Part shown: piece after piece, positions 44,113-54,665 of the stretch
How positions within the stretch are numbered: position 1 is the first letter of the stretch
Layout of the letters: every line of letters starts with the position of its first letter
Origin: Symsagittifera roscoffensis
Taxonomy: Eukaryota; Xenacoelomorpha; Acoela; Convolutidae
Assembly (NCBI RefSeq): GCF_963678635.1
Contig: NC_087065.1
Location: 38,591,888-38,655,887, forward strand
Length of the DNA: 64,000 bases
Direction: 5' to 3'
The notes under the pieces: generated by a model
Databases searched by the model: none
The model's input: the letters and a program-made list of their open reading frames with translations, nothing else
Told to the model about the DNA's origin: nothing
Position numbers and translations under genes: made by a program

Positions 44113-44685
44113 GTAAGTATAAGAAAGTACTGTAAGTTTAATTTATACTTTTACTTCATTGTATGAAACACGATCATATGTCATAAGGCAACAATCAAAT
44201 CATTTATGACCATGTTCCTCCGCGTGCGAAGAACATTGCCTGTAATGAGGTGTTTCAAGGATTTTTTGTTCAAATGTTTGTTCAAGCTCGAAATACATTT
44301 TAGCGGCTGGATATTTTACTATTTTACTATTAGCCAAAAAGGATGCCAAACTATCCGCTCCTTAGAAAAAAGCAAATGCAGAGAAAATTCTCAGCTTCAT
44401 ATTCGTATTTCCCAGCTGAGTAAAAAGATTTGCTATCAATACAGCATTCTCAAACCGGGTTGATTTTTTCAACGACACCCGTCATAAGAGAGTCCTGGCC
44501 CTCAGAGAGCTATATATGGATATATTTTGCTTTCTTTTCAACTCAAAACTTGGATTACAGTATCTTTGCTCAATGTGAATTATAAATTGTTTATCCGTAT
44601 AAACAAAGCACTTTCATTGTTGCCCTGAAGGCTTTTTTTGTTCTGACTACCGAAGAAATCGCAGAATATTTAGGCCTGGGGTAAT

Positions 44686-44779
44686 TTTTATTCAGGCTAT
44701 TTTTATTCAGGCTATTTTTATTCAGGCTATTTTCCCCAAAACTTGCCTAGTTGAAAATTTAACTAGGCAAGTTTTGGGG
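44686..44779. repeat. 15-bp triplicate followed by perfect 19-bp hairpin
   Basis: The 15-bp unit 'ttttattcaggctat' occurs three times (44686-44730). A perfect inverted repeat with 19-bp arms follows: left 'ccccaaaacttgcctagtt' 44734-44752, right 44761-44779, with an 8-base loop. It lies in intron 5 of gene A. The function is unknown. Confidence 0.85.
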
Positions 44780-46794
44780 ATTTGAAAATCGCTCATTTGA
44801 CTAATTTGGGATAATAAACGCGTGATAAATTGCGTTCTTATAACACGCATAGGCGGCGGATTAAATTGTTCCAAAGCTTGAGGCAAGCAACTTGGTCTAA
44901 TTTATTAGGATACGGGGCACTGAAGTTATCCTTTTGTACTTAACATTAGCGTGTGGGGAGATAGATGAAAAAGGTTATTTTGAAACTTCCTTGACCGTTT
45001 TTTTGAGCAAAAACTTTCTGATTGGCCTAAAAGTGCACATGCAACCTTCAGGATTTTTCCGTGTAGTTCAGCCTTGTTGTTCCAACTATTTTTGAAAAGT
45101 GACGGAGTATTTGTGCTTGGGGTGGTTTTTACCCAGACCAATTTCGACTTCTAAGCCAGCTATTTTTGACGGTATTTTTCTTTGAACATCCTTCAAAAAA
45201 TGCTGCTTTCCTAAAATCAATTTTTTACTTTTCATGTTTTGTTCTGATAATTTTCAAGGCTCTTTTTCCTTCCCCCCACCTGCAAAATTTTACAAATTAA
45301 AAATTTGTTCACAATGTTAGATTGTTTTGAAAATTGGCCTACGGGCTAATAAGGCCATGGCAAACATAATTGTTTTTATAATTAAACTTGTAAAACCACT
45401 CGTTACACCATAAAATTGATGCTCGCGAGAGGTGGTGGAAAAGGAAAAAGAGCCATTTTCAGTATCGGACAATAGACGCGCGGTATATTTTGCGGTATTA
45501 GCAAAATATTATTTAGCAAATAGCGATTTAATCCGGCTTAGAAATCGTTCCATATTGATTTGAGGTTAACTAATTTTCCTAATTATTACCATTTTAAGTG
45601 TTAACTTCATAGCATGTAGAGGATGATTGAAAATCAATTTTTTCCATTTTTTGACAGATTTCATCATTTTTTTTTTGAAACTGAACATTACTCCAAAGAT
45701 GTTAAAGAGCAGTTTGAACATTCAGGGCGTCGCCCTGATACGAACAGTCTTGATTAGTTTTGAAGTCAACTAAACGAATGTAATATTTTGCTTACTTGAA
45801 AGTCATTGAACTCAATTCTTGAAATTTGTTCAACTTGAAATTCTTGAAATTTGTTCAAGCACAAATTTACGTTTTCTCGGTTCGTATTTTGAATTTTTTT
45901 TAAGGTCAGTTCATTTCTTTTTTAAAGGAAGGCAAACTCCACTATCGAACAGCAAAATGTAATACAGAGGCAAAGCGGAGCTTCGTATCACTTGCGATAT
46001 AGCAGAAAAACTGCTTGGTAGCTATAAAGAAGAATAGGAGGAAACACGAAAGCCTGAGTCGAAAACAAACTTATTTTTTTAAATGATTTCGTTTACTTTC
46101 GTCCGAAATGCAGTTAAATTTGAGGAAAACACAAATCAAAACACAATTGCCAGAGTTAAACTATCATTAAGAAAAAAAATAATATCAAGCGAATACTGAA
46201 CAGACAAAACTTGGGTGGACAAGCTATAAAATTTTTGAGCCATAAAAAACCTGTATATTCCAAAGTAAATTTTATATTCTGGAGTATCCGGAAGAACGAA
46301 TAAATTTCAAAAAAATTGATCTGTTACACGACAAAATATGTGGCAACTAAGCAGATGTAACATCAACTAAAACCATTTAAAACGACAAAATCCTTAAGGT
46401 GCAAAAAAAAGAAAAATAATTAGCGAAAAAATGAAATGAAAATTAGGATTTACAATTAACAATGAAAATTCAAATGGAACGGTTATTTTAAACGACATGC
46501 TCAAACATGCTCAAAAGAAATATGTTGAGAGACATTACGTTCTGCTGCCATCAAGACATTACTTGATTCAACTGACTTCATTAAACTAGTTGTTAGCCCG
46601 AAAAAAGTCTATACTCCGATTTGATAACGCTTGCTTTATGGGGAAAGGAAAAAAGGAAACATTTCCTAGGCAAGAAAAACTTAAAACCATTTTTTGTGGT
46701 TGTTAATAAAAATTAGTTGAAATTGGATAAACAGATTCGAAAAATGTCTCGAAAAACGCTGATGTTTTCATGTTTGTTTGAAAAAAAATTTCAG
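44780..46794. other. Intron 5 of gene A, no gene seen
   Basis: AT-rich DNA with an R1 fragment at about 45890-45965 ('gaaggcaaactccactatcg'). The region ends at the acceptor of the candidate last exon of gene A. Confidence 0.4.
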
Positions 46795-46863
46795 TATGAT
46801 GGAGAGCAGATTTCAGAAAGGATTACTACCAGGTTTATGAACAATGTTTTTACTCAGGAGTGA
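46795..46863 (+). CDS. Claudin/PMP22-like tetraspan gene A, exon 6 (terminal, candidate)
   Basis: After an 'aaatttcag' acceptor the frame reads 22 codons in phase 0 to TGA at 46861. The encoded tail ends RFMNNVFTQE. It resembles the tail of gene B (TFINMDLFGEIQS) in the order F-[MI]-N-[NM], a hydrophobic residue, F, then an acidic or Gln end. The polypyrimidine tract is weak. A competing terminal exon at 47052-47108 has a stronger acceptor ('ttgtttttgtttcag') and also reads in phase 0, but its product lacks this similarity. Confidence 0.5.
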   Translation, partial: YDGEQISERITTRFMNNVFTQE

Positions 46864-47051
46864 TGGCTCAGATCAAAAGATCGATCAGTAAAAAATAACA
46901 AAATGAAAAGCTTATAAAACATAAACTGAAAACAAGGAACATCAATTCTATTACTGTGTTGAGTTTGATATTAATACTAAGTCTAGATTTGTTAGAATAT
47001 TTTTTGATCGATCATTCAAATTCAAAAGATTTTCTGTTGTTTTTGTTTCAG

Positions 47052-47108
47052 TATACAGAAGCAAAAAGAAATGATTTATCCCTAATTTTAATAATTGGCG
47101 CTAAATGA
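47052..47108 (+). CDS. Alternative terminal exon for gene A (candidate)
   Basis: It has a very strong acceptor, an 18-codon phase-0 frame (YTEAKRNDLSLILIIGAK) and TGA at 47106. It could replace exon 6 of gene A by alternative splicing, or be a chance match. Confidence 0.25.
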   Translation, partial: YTEAKRNDLSLILIIGAK

Positions 47109-47384
47109 GCTTTTCAAAACGTCAAGGTGATAAGCTAAAACTGGATATCGTAAAAAGCTTCCCAAGAGAGACGTTTTGGATAACGAAGGTGTCAATTTCC
47201 GAAAGAACGCGTCTCCTCCTGTGTCATTCAAAGGATGTGGAATTTTCTGGGTTAAGGTTGCGCTACTGATTAAGACAAATGTATACAATTATGGGTTTTC
47301 AAATGTCAATGAACGAAAAAAAAGACTCTTTTTTAGGTAGTGTGGTTTTTAGCGGAAAAATAATACAATATTGATCACACTCAG

Positions 47385-47600
47385 TTGATTTTTGATTACT
47401 TTTTAAGTTCAATTTGAGTTCTTCTGCTAAAAAGAAGGCAAATGATGCCCTCAAATTACAAAATGCAAAAACATGCGAATGATTTAGTGGTGAAAAAGGT
47501 TTTTAGTTTTCAGATTTCTCAGCGAAAAATAAAAAAAATTTCTTAATCAGATTTTTCTAATTGGGTTAGTTATATGAAAAACTGTCAATCATAAAAGATT
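47385..47600 (+). repeat. R1 dispersed repeat, partial
   Basis: Blocks 'gagttcttctgctaaaaag', 'aattacaaaatgc', 'ttctcagcgaaaaataaa' and 'aattgggttagtt' match R1. The head is missing. Confidence 0.5.
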
Positions 47601-47680
47601 CTAAAAACTCAAAAACAATTTCCAAACAATGCTGCTCCATCTCTTGAACAACAGGCTCAGGGCTCGTATCATAGTCGGTG

Positions 47681-48087
47681 CAGGGGCGGATTTGGGGGGC
47701 GGACAGCCCCCCCTCAGGGATTCGACCCCCTGTCAACCCAAAGGGTCCCCCCTTTGGTACTTATCAAGAAATCCATTTTTGGTTGACCGACCCTAAAATT
47801 TTTCTAAAGGCGCCTTTGGCGCCAATATATACTAACTTTGAGGATGAGCGCGCTCCAAAAAAAACGCTTTTTTCTCATCAAAATTTTCGAAAGTGCCCAA
47901 AAACGGCTATTTTGACCTCTTTTTTCAAAAATTTGCCTGCGGCGCAGAAAATTTGGCCAAAACAGCGTCTTTTTAGTGCTTTGGGAGAGCTCGGAAAATC
48001 AATTTGGTCGACCTAAAAAAAGGTCGACAAAATTTTCAAAATTTTTTTGAAAATCCACCCCTCGAGAAAATCCTAGATCCGCCCCTG
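47681..48087. mobile_element. hAT-type MITE 'CAGGGGCGGA', longest clean copy
   Basis: It starts CAGGGGCGGATTTGG and ends CTAGATCCGCCCCTG. The flanks agtcggtg (47673-47680) and agtcggcg (48088-48095) form an 8-bp duplication with one mismatch. The interior has 'cgcctttggcgccaatata', 'aatcaatttggtcgacct' and other blocks found in all copies. The open frame inside it is low-complexity and not a transposase. Confidence 0.85.
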
Positions 48088-48095
48088 AGTCGGCG

Positions 48096-49148
48096 GAAGC
48101 CTACTCTAACTTTTGTTAAAAAGCGCTTTGCAAGCTCAAAAAAGAATCTATTATCAAATCAATTAATTTTTCAGAAAAGCTTCACTAAATTATGTCAAAA
48201 TTTGATAATGTAAACAGTATTTCTAGTACAAATGAAAATTTTATTTTCAAATTCTGGGGTAATGTTTGGTCAATTGAAATGTTTTATTTCATGAACTGTC
48301 CTGAACTGTTGTAAGGATTTTTCATTTTAAAAAATAGCTTTTGCCACTGGCTCCAATTTCAAATTGAAAGTGTTCGGAAAACAATGAAATTGGCCTGACC
48401 AATTTGTTTTCTAAATTTTTTGACTACAAGAAACATGCAAGGTACCATAGATTAATATTTTGGCAGAGCTCCTAAAACTATCACACGACTATCTTAACTA
48501 AAGAGCCAAAGGAGCCTCATCCTGCTGAGAGAGTTGATGATGAATGATGAAACATGAGACACTCGTGAATAAATATTTACAATCACGTTTCAAAGTGTGA
48601 ATCGACTGAAACTTACACACGATTAATCACGTGTTCCGACTTTCATTCATCATCAATTCACGTCTTGTTCCAATTCAATTAACGACCTATTTGTCGTTAC
48701 ATTAGTTTGACAGACGTCTGTTTGAATTGGCGAGAGTAGCATTTCAGTTTTAATAATTCAGCCTGGTAAGTTGGTCCGAGCTTTCGATCATGATTTTCAT
48801 TTTGAAAAACTAAAGCTAGTCGATTTTTTCTCGATTGTTATTCCGAATTTGTTCTCTTTGCAACATTGTGTCGGGGACAGTAAATTACTTGACAAATACA
48901 TTTTCGCATCGACATTTTTCTAAAAAAAAAACTCAAACAAGCAACAATTTTTGGAGGTCATTAAGCTCCTTGAAGCTGTTAAAAGCGTTTGGCTGCAGTT
49001 AGTCAATGCAAAGTGAACAAAATCCAATTTTGATCTACAGATGTAATGAGTCATAGCCGTAAATGTATATTTTTTGAACCAATAAAAAGCTTATGTACTT
49101 TCTGAACAAAACATTGGTACAAAATGCTTTAAACTACAAATAACAGAC
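48096..49148. other. Intergenic between genes A and B
   Basis: No gene was recognised. 'gatgatgaatgatgaaa' (about 48535) and 'tttcattcatcatcaa' (about 48640) form an inverted pair that may bound a small MITE. A CTG|GTAAGT donor-like site lies at 48767. Confidence 0.35.
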
Positions 49149-49375
49149 ATGTTAAAGAACTCAGAAGTGATTGAAAGTTTTTCTTGTTTATCGATTTTTG
49201 AACACCTTCAACTGTTGAAACTACATGACGTCGGCGTAAAAAAGTACAAAGCTATTATTACGCTCATTGCAACCAAAACTTACGGCAAGAATGTAGTCAG
49301 TCAGTTACAATTAGTAACAACATCTTTATTACTTTGGCTCATAGTGCGAAAATATATAACGTGCCCTTTTCGACG
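49149..49375 (+). CDS. Candidate first exon for gene B (long N-terminus)
   Basis: A true ATG opens 75 codons ending at a consensus ACG|GTGAGT donor in phase 2, which joins exon 2 of gene B in frame (…CPFRR-W). It would give gene B a 75-residue N-terminus with its own hydrophobic stretch (SLLLWLIV), unlike the 9-residue N-terminus of gene A. Composition is mixed. It competes with candidates at 53780 and 43590. Confidence 0.25.
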
Positions 49376-50059
49376 GTGAGTTTATTCAATTTTCACACTG
49401 CGATTTTTTTTATTCTGCTTCATATGTTAAAAAATCTAACAGTTTCTAGAGATAATATAAAGTTAATTTTCATAACTGAGTTGCATGACTTTCTGCGGCA
49501 GTGTGTCTTCCAGGGTTGAGAAAAAACAACAAATCGAATCAACCCTGATTTTACACTGCCACCAGTACATGCTACACGAAAGTTAGAAGCCCAGCAATTT
49601 AAATAATCTAAGTTTTTCAAGGTAAGAGTGAATTTCAGAACAGAGAAAAGAAAGCGACAGAGAATTGTTTGCTGTTTCATATTTATCTTTAATCAATAAG
49701 TTGTCCCTGCTTGGCAAGCTATTGGGCAAACTACTCGAGTGGTTGAAAGTAAACCTAAATATAGGTTTTTACACTCTAAAACGTTTTTTTTTTGCAAAAT
49801 CTAACTTTTACATCGAAAAATCCCAACTATACCCTCTAAAAGTATCAGATTTTGGTTTCAAGGATTTACCAGTTCAATCTGATTTTGAAAACTTTTTATC
49901 ATCTGCACTAAGTTTTACCAACTACGTGAAAAAATTCAGTTGTGTGAATTTCGAAATCCATGAAGGCGTTTATTTCCTTGCATGATTTATAGTTCTTACT
50001 GTGTGAATAAACTACAAAAAATCCAAAAACCGTAGCTTTTGGCTAATGAACCCTAAAAA

Positions 50060-50231
50060 ACGCCGCCGAAAAAACGGTTAAATTTTGTTGCGGCGCAGAA
50101 AGTTTTGTCTAATTAAGGTATTTTTAGTGATTTGGCAGGGCTCAAAAATTCTATTCGGTCGACTTAAAAAAAGGTCGACAAAATTTGAAAATTGCCCCCC
50201 CCCCCCTCTCGAGATCCTAGATCCGCCCCTG
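50060..50231. mobile_element. hAT-type MITE 'CAGGGGCGGA', 3' part only
   Basis: Blocks 'ggcgcagaaagttttg', 'tcggtcgacttaaaaaaagg' and the end 'ctagatccgcccctg' match the other copies. The left end is not identifiable. A C13 run lies at about 50195. Confidence 0.65.
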
Positions 50232-51127
50232 TCCTTTGTCCCTGCAGCACTATACTTTGCATCGCAGTTTTAATAAAAGATACCGAAAATAAAAGATACC
50301 GAATTTTGCTGAAATGAGATTTCAATCGTTTCAGCTTTGCTTCGCAAGAGATTGGAATCAGAGACAGTCGAATGAGACAGATCACAATGGCAAGTTTGAC
50401 GATTCGCCATCTTGCGCAAAAGCATGCCGGCGAGTAGCTTTCATTATGCCATTTTTTACCCAAAAATTTTCCAAGATAACTTTCCAAAAGGAAAAGAAAA
50501 ACATCAAAAACATTGCTGATTTTAATACTGAAAAACTGTGCCTATCAGGAAACAATGAATTCTCGTATGCTTCCGCTGCCAGAAAAAATTCCGTTTTGAA
50601 AAACGTTCCCATAAGTTATCTCGAACAGTTCTGTTTCGATTAATCTATTTAAAAAATTTGGCCTGCATTTCTGAAATCCTAACAGAACTTTATTTTCTAC
50701 ACTAGATTGTTCAACCAGAATTACTTCAACAAAATTTTCACTTGGGAGAGTAAGTGTGCTTGTAATTGAGGAATTTTCCCCCTTAAGATTTTTTAGATAA
50801 ATCCGAAAGGTATTGACCTTGTTTCATTATAGACCCTCAATAACACTCAATACCTTCTCAATTAGTTTAGGGGTTAAGTACACGCTGTCGGTTCAGAAGG
50901 TTTTTAATAAAAAACTTGAAATTGTCGGAGTACCGTTTGTCTTCTTATTTTTTGGGCTTGAATCACCATTTTGTTTCAAAGAATCAATGTTTTTCTGATT
51001 CAAACAATTTCAATAATAAATGAAATTTCTTTCGTAACGTGTTAATTTACCAACATTGATTTTGAAAAAAAAACCAAAATTAAAAGAAAATTATACAAGT
51101 TGAAGGGTCTTGGGTGATGTTAAATTG
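50232..51127. other. Intergenic, one doubtful short frame
   Basis: An ATG frame at 50314-50643 (109 codons) has somewhat protein-like composition and higher GC than its surroundings. It has no recognisable domain and no paralogue in the window. It is noted, not called. Nothing else was seen. Confidence 0.3.
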
Positions 51128-51545
51128 ACTTGTTAAGAGTCGATGAATGTAGTTCAGATTCTTCAATACGTCGTGATTATTTTGTTTCGGTGTCGTAAGG
51201 AAAAGTCCACTATCAAACTCCACTATCAAACAGCAAAAGCTTAAAAATCACAAAAAATTTGATTGATTTCTATTTCGAAAATGAAATTTAATTATTAGAG
51301 TTCCCAGCGAAATGACCCTTTTTTTTCTCAAATTGCATTATTTTTCTCAATAAAATGTCAATCATAAATTGTTCTTGAAGTTCAATGATCTTTATGGGCA
51401 TCTATTTTTATCTTGGAAACTCGAAAGTTGAGATTTTTTGAAAAAACCAGTCGTTTTTTTTCTGTTTACTTAGTTGCTTTCATCAACTTTTTTCCAACTG
51501 TCTGATGGCCATGTTTTTTGATCGTTTTAGCTTTCAGCCTCAGTC
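51128..51545 (+). repeat. R1 dispersed repeat
   Basis: Head variant 'taagagtcgatgaatgtag', then 'gaaaagtccactatcaaac', 'atttcgaaaatgaa', 'cccagcgaaatga' and tail 'ccaactgtctgatggcc'. Confidence 0.65.
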
Positions 51546-51862
51546 ATAGTTTCAGCAAAAAAAAATAACCGAAAATATTTTTATTGAAATTCTTCTAGCT
51601 TTAGGAAAATATCACTCAAAGAAAAGGAAAACTCAAAGAAAAGAAAACGGTGCATATACAAAACTGTCCAATACAAAAGAGTCCGAAACATCAGAAAAAG
51701 GTTCTGAAAACACTCTCATGCAAAACAGTCCAAGACAATTTGAGTTTTTGTACCTTGATTTTTTGGCGCCGACAGAATTGATCTACGCTTTAAAAACTCA
51801 AACATAGGCGTAATTAAAATTCAAAGAGCCAAAGTTGAAACAATAATTCGAATGACAATCAA

Positions 51863-51933
51863 AGGCCTCATGGTATAGTGGTTAAAGCGTTAGTCTCAAA
51901 CTGTAGAGATCAAAGGATAGAATCAATGGTGGC
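51863..51933 (+). repeat. tRNA-like sequence inside the MULE
   Basis: It starts 'ggcctcatggtatagtggtt' and has a tRNA-like layout with an A box. The B-box region ('aggatagaatcaa') is degenerate. Probably a SINE head or tRNA pseudogene. Confidence 0.4.
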
Positions 51934-52330
51934 AGAAAATTTTTTCCATTTTTCCGAAAAAAGTTAAAATTCAGGTAAATATTACTACGGGTATATCTAG
52001 GGTACAACAAAGGCTTCAACCTTAGAGGGTTGGGCGGAGGGAAAAGAAAATTCAACACCTTGTAAGCATTCATTATTTTGCCGGTATCAAATCGACTCTA
52101 GCTCAATTTTGAAAAATCAAGGAAAATAATTGAACTTGGAAAAGTTTTTATTGCTTGGCAATGTGAAATAAATGGGAAAATTGAAAACAAAAGAAACATC
52201 TGATTATAATTTAATATTATAACTACATCCTTTCAAAAACCCAAGGATATCGTTGGGTTGATATGACCTAATCATAGCGATTAGGTTTATATTCAGTTTT
52301 TGGTATTTAAATTTTTTTGGGTCTGGCTAC

Positions 52331-53186
52331 TTATTGTCCTACACACACTTTTTCTAACAAAATTTTTTGCTCGTCCTGGATCTTCTCGATCAATTCTGGA
52401 AATGATGGATGCTTATTGTTGAACAGTTTCACGAAATTGCTGATCCCACCTTCTACAGCGTTGTTGGGGCAGGGAAGGTCGTTTTTTTACTCTTTGATGG
52501 CAACTTCATTGCTCCATATCAAATTTGGGCTTCTGTCGTCCTTGAAAAGTCAGTCTACTAGAATATGCGTCCTCGGAATAATTGAAAATCGGTTGACTTT
52601 CTTCAAATGCCATACCTTGCAGAAGCTGGAAAGCTGTGGGGACGTCCTGTACGGGCAGAAAAGCTGTTGCGAGAAGTTTTCGAATAAGTTCGCGAAAATT
52701 AGTGTCATTGTTTTAATTGTGGGTATTGCCTGACGACTGAACTTGTTGTTGGACGCTTGAACTCATATAGTAGAGCCTTTAACTGTAGAGCCAGTGGTAG
52801 TTCAAAGCCAGTCTTTGGTCTTTTTTCAGGTCGAACTCTATTTACAGCTTGCTGATTAGCAGAATAACTAGGTAAATCAACAGCTGCTTCTCGGTTCACA
52901 TCAAGGTGGGCTGCAAAAATAGTCTGCCGCGGTGTTACATCAAATACTGCTGCTCGATCTTTAAGTGTTTTTCTGAACTTACGTTTTCGATATCAGCTGG
53001 ATCGGGGAAGTGGCAGTGATCTCTAACAATCTCAACGGAGTCCTCTTTTGTACGCACACGGCCATTGCAACTACTGTGTGCGCAGCGCCATGAAAAGGAA
53101 TTTTCTGCCAGTGTTCGGTGTTTAATGTAAGCATACCCTTCAAAAATCAGTAACTCGGAATTTATGTTTATAAACTTGATTTCCAT
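52331..53186 (-). pseudogene. MULE transposase with FLYWCH zinc finger, broken
   Basis: Read on the minus strand from 53186, a FLYWCH-type finger comes first: 'FEGYAYIKHR', then 'WRCAHSSCNGRV' and 'DHCHFP', the C-x4-C…H-x-H ligands. From about 52899 a linker follows with 'NRVRPEKRPKTG'. From about 52680 a segment typical of the part after the catalytic core appears ('AFLPVQDVPTAFQLL', 'FEESQPIFNY'), and from about 52470 the C-terminal helix (NNAVEG…'KHPSFPELIEKIQDEQ') to a stop at 52331. At least two frame changes and an in-frame stop occur. The acidic catalytic core between linker and 'AFLPV' is missing, so no active transposase can be made. Confidence 0.82.
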
Positions 53187-53641
53187 CGAGAGTTAGTGAA
53201 TGTCGTTTTTAATGAGTGCTGCCAAGTGTTTGCAAATGAAACAGCTTAAACAACCGTTCTCTTTTTGCATGGATTAAAAAAAAGAGTCCATTTTTTTTAA
53301 TTGCGTTAACTTTGATGTTCCGCATATTATTGCTTTTAATGAGTGGCCGCTGCTGTATCTAGGTTGTTCTAATTTCTCTTCTATACTACCTATTATTATC
53401 CCGATTAGTTGGAATCAAAATGTGTTTAGTACGAGATAAATTTAATTATCAGCTTCTGGAACAATTATCACTTATTATCACTTCGATCAAAGGGACTGTT
53501 TTTTGGATTATTTTACTATTTTTTGGACTATTTTGTGACTGTTTTGTATGGGTTTAATTTTTGTACTTTGCTATGATATTCCGGACTGTTTTGTATTGGA
53601 TTGTTTTGTATGGGACTGTTTTGTACAGACACGAGGAAAAC

Positions 53642-53779
53642 ACATGTTTTTTTTCAGAAAAGATTTCAATTTTTGAAGAAAGAAATATTCAAAATTACTA
53701 CGTTCAAATGTTGGCTATGTTAATATTTTTTGCACCATGTGAAAGACAAAAAAAATTGTGCTTTTCTGTCCCAGGAAAA
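53642..53779. other. Short spacer ending in a splice acceptor
   Basis: The stretch ends with a good polypyrimidine acceptor 'cttttctgtcccag' (to 53774), five bases before a candidate start codon. Confidence 0.4.
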
Positions 53780-53808
53780 ATGTCAGAAGGATCAAGTGAT
53801 TTATCAAG
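53780..53808 (+). CDS. Candidate first exon for gene B (MSEGSSDLS)
   Basis: It sits directly behind a strong acceptor. It encodes MSEGSSDLS and two bases (AG), the same length (29 bases) and residue pattern as exon 1 of gene A (MSTATSELI + AG), and would read Arg-Trp into exon 2 of gene B. The weak point is the donor: the base pair after AG is TG, not GT. A GT is available one base earlier but gives the wrong phase. Either the donor is non-canonical, the sequence has an error, or the similarity is chance. Confidence 0.35.
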
Positions 53809-54189
53809 TGATGAAAACTGATCCCTTTTTTTCAGCCGTGATTAGATCAAAATTTGAAAAAGTTCTACTTCTTAATCCAGTTTAGAGCAAGTAAAGCCAG
53901 CAAGTAGCTTTTTAACTGTGAAACTAGTTACTGACGCTTAGTTCTCGAGGCACTAAAATTTCAAATCTCTTTCATTTAATTCAAAATTTAATCCATTTAA
54001 AAAAAATTTCATCAAAATTCGTTGTCAATATTAAGTTAATTTATAGTTCATCTCCCCACACCTTGCGCAAAAAGGACATACATTCTTTTCAAATAGGGGC
54101 GCGACAGCGGTTTTCTATGATGAGCTGAAAAATTAGTGTGTTGTTTTTCCTTTGTGGCCTATTAATTCTAAAAACTGTGGATAAAAACA
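53809..54189. other. Short stretch, nothing recognised
   Basis: AT-rich sequence between the candidate first exon of gene B and an R1 repeat. No exon, repeat or RNA gene was recognised. Confidence 0.3.
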
Positions 54190-54665
54190 CTGTGAGTAAG
54201 AGTAATGAACGTAGTGAAGACTCTTATTTAGGTCTAGGTGATTTTTTATTTCAGGAAAGACTGAAAATGCTCTAATAACCACAGATGTACATTCATACAT
54301 ATTAATGAATTTATGAATGCACCTACGTATATCTGCACCTTTTGAGTTCAATTTAAATTCATCTGCTGAACGAACGTCAAAATGGCGCTAAAAAACGTGA
54401 ACCATTTCTAGCTTCTAGTGGAATTTAATTTAAGATTTCGAGCGGAATAAAAACTTTAACCATAGATCCAGTTATCTTAAGTTTGGTCAATGTTATCAAA
54501 AAAGTACCATTCCTAAATTGTTCTAGAAATTCAAAAAGCTTAAAGGGCCTCTATTTTTTCTTTGAAATTCGAAAATTAAGATTTTTTCGACAAAATTAGT
54601 GGTTTTTTTCTGTTTACTTGCGTTTATTACTCTTTTACAACTGTCAGTTGGCTCTTATCGGAATT
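54190..54665 (+). repeat. R1 dispersed repeat, near full length
   Basis: Head 'taagagtaatgaacgtagtg', then 'ttacatattaatg'-like, 'tcatctgctgaacgaacg', 'aaatggcgctaaaaaacgtg', 'tagatccagttatcttaag' and tail 'caactgtcagttggct'. Confidence 0.65.

Larger units (their letters stand above)
51649..53633 (-). mobile_element. Decayed Mutator-like element (MULE), about 2 kb
   Basis: The left end is GGTGCATATACAAAACTGTC and the right end the inverse of CGTGTCTGTACAAAACAGTC. The flanks aagaaaac (51641-51648) and aggaaaac (53634-53641) form an 8-bp target duplication with one mismatch. Both subterminal regions repeat 'acaaaacagtcc' in opposite orientation. Inside, the minus strand carries broken FLYWCH-MULE transposase coding sequence. 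A tRNA-like insertion lies at 51863-51933. The same ends are found on the 416-bp MITE at 28706. Confidence 0.85.

Noticed and set aside
47678-48016. 112-codon frame
   Set aside because: It is contained in the hAT MITE and is not a transposase.
50314-50643. 109-codon frame with mixed composition
   Set aside because: No domain, no paralogue and no poly(A) or splice context strong enough to call a gene; left as a note in the intergenic entry.
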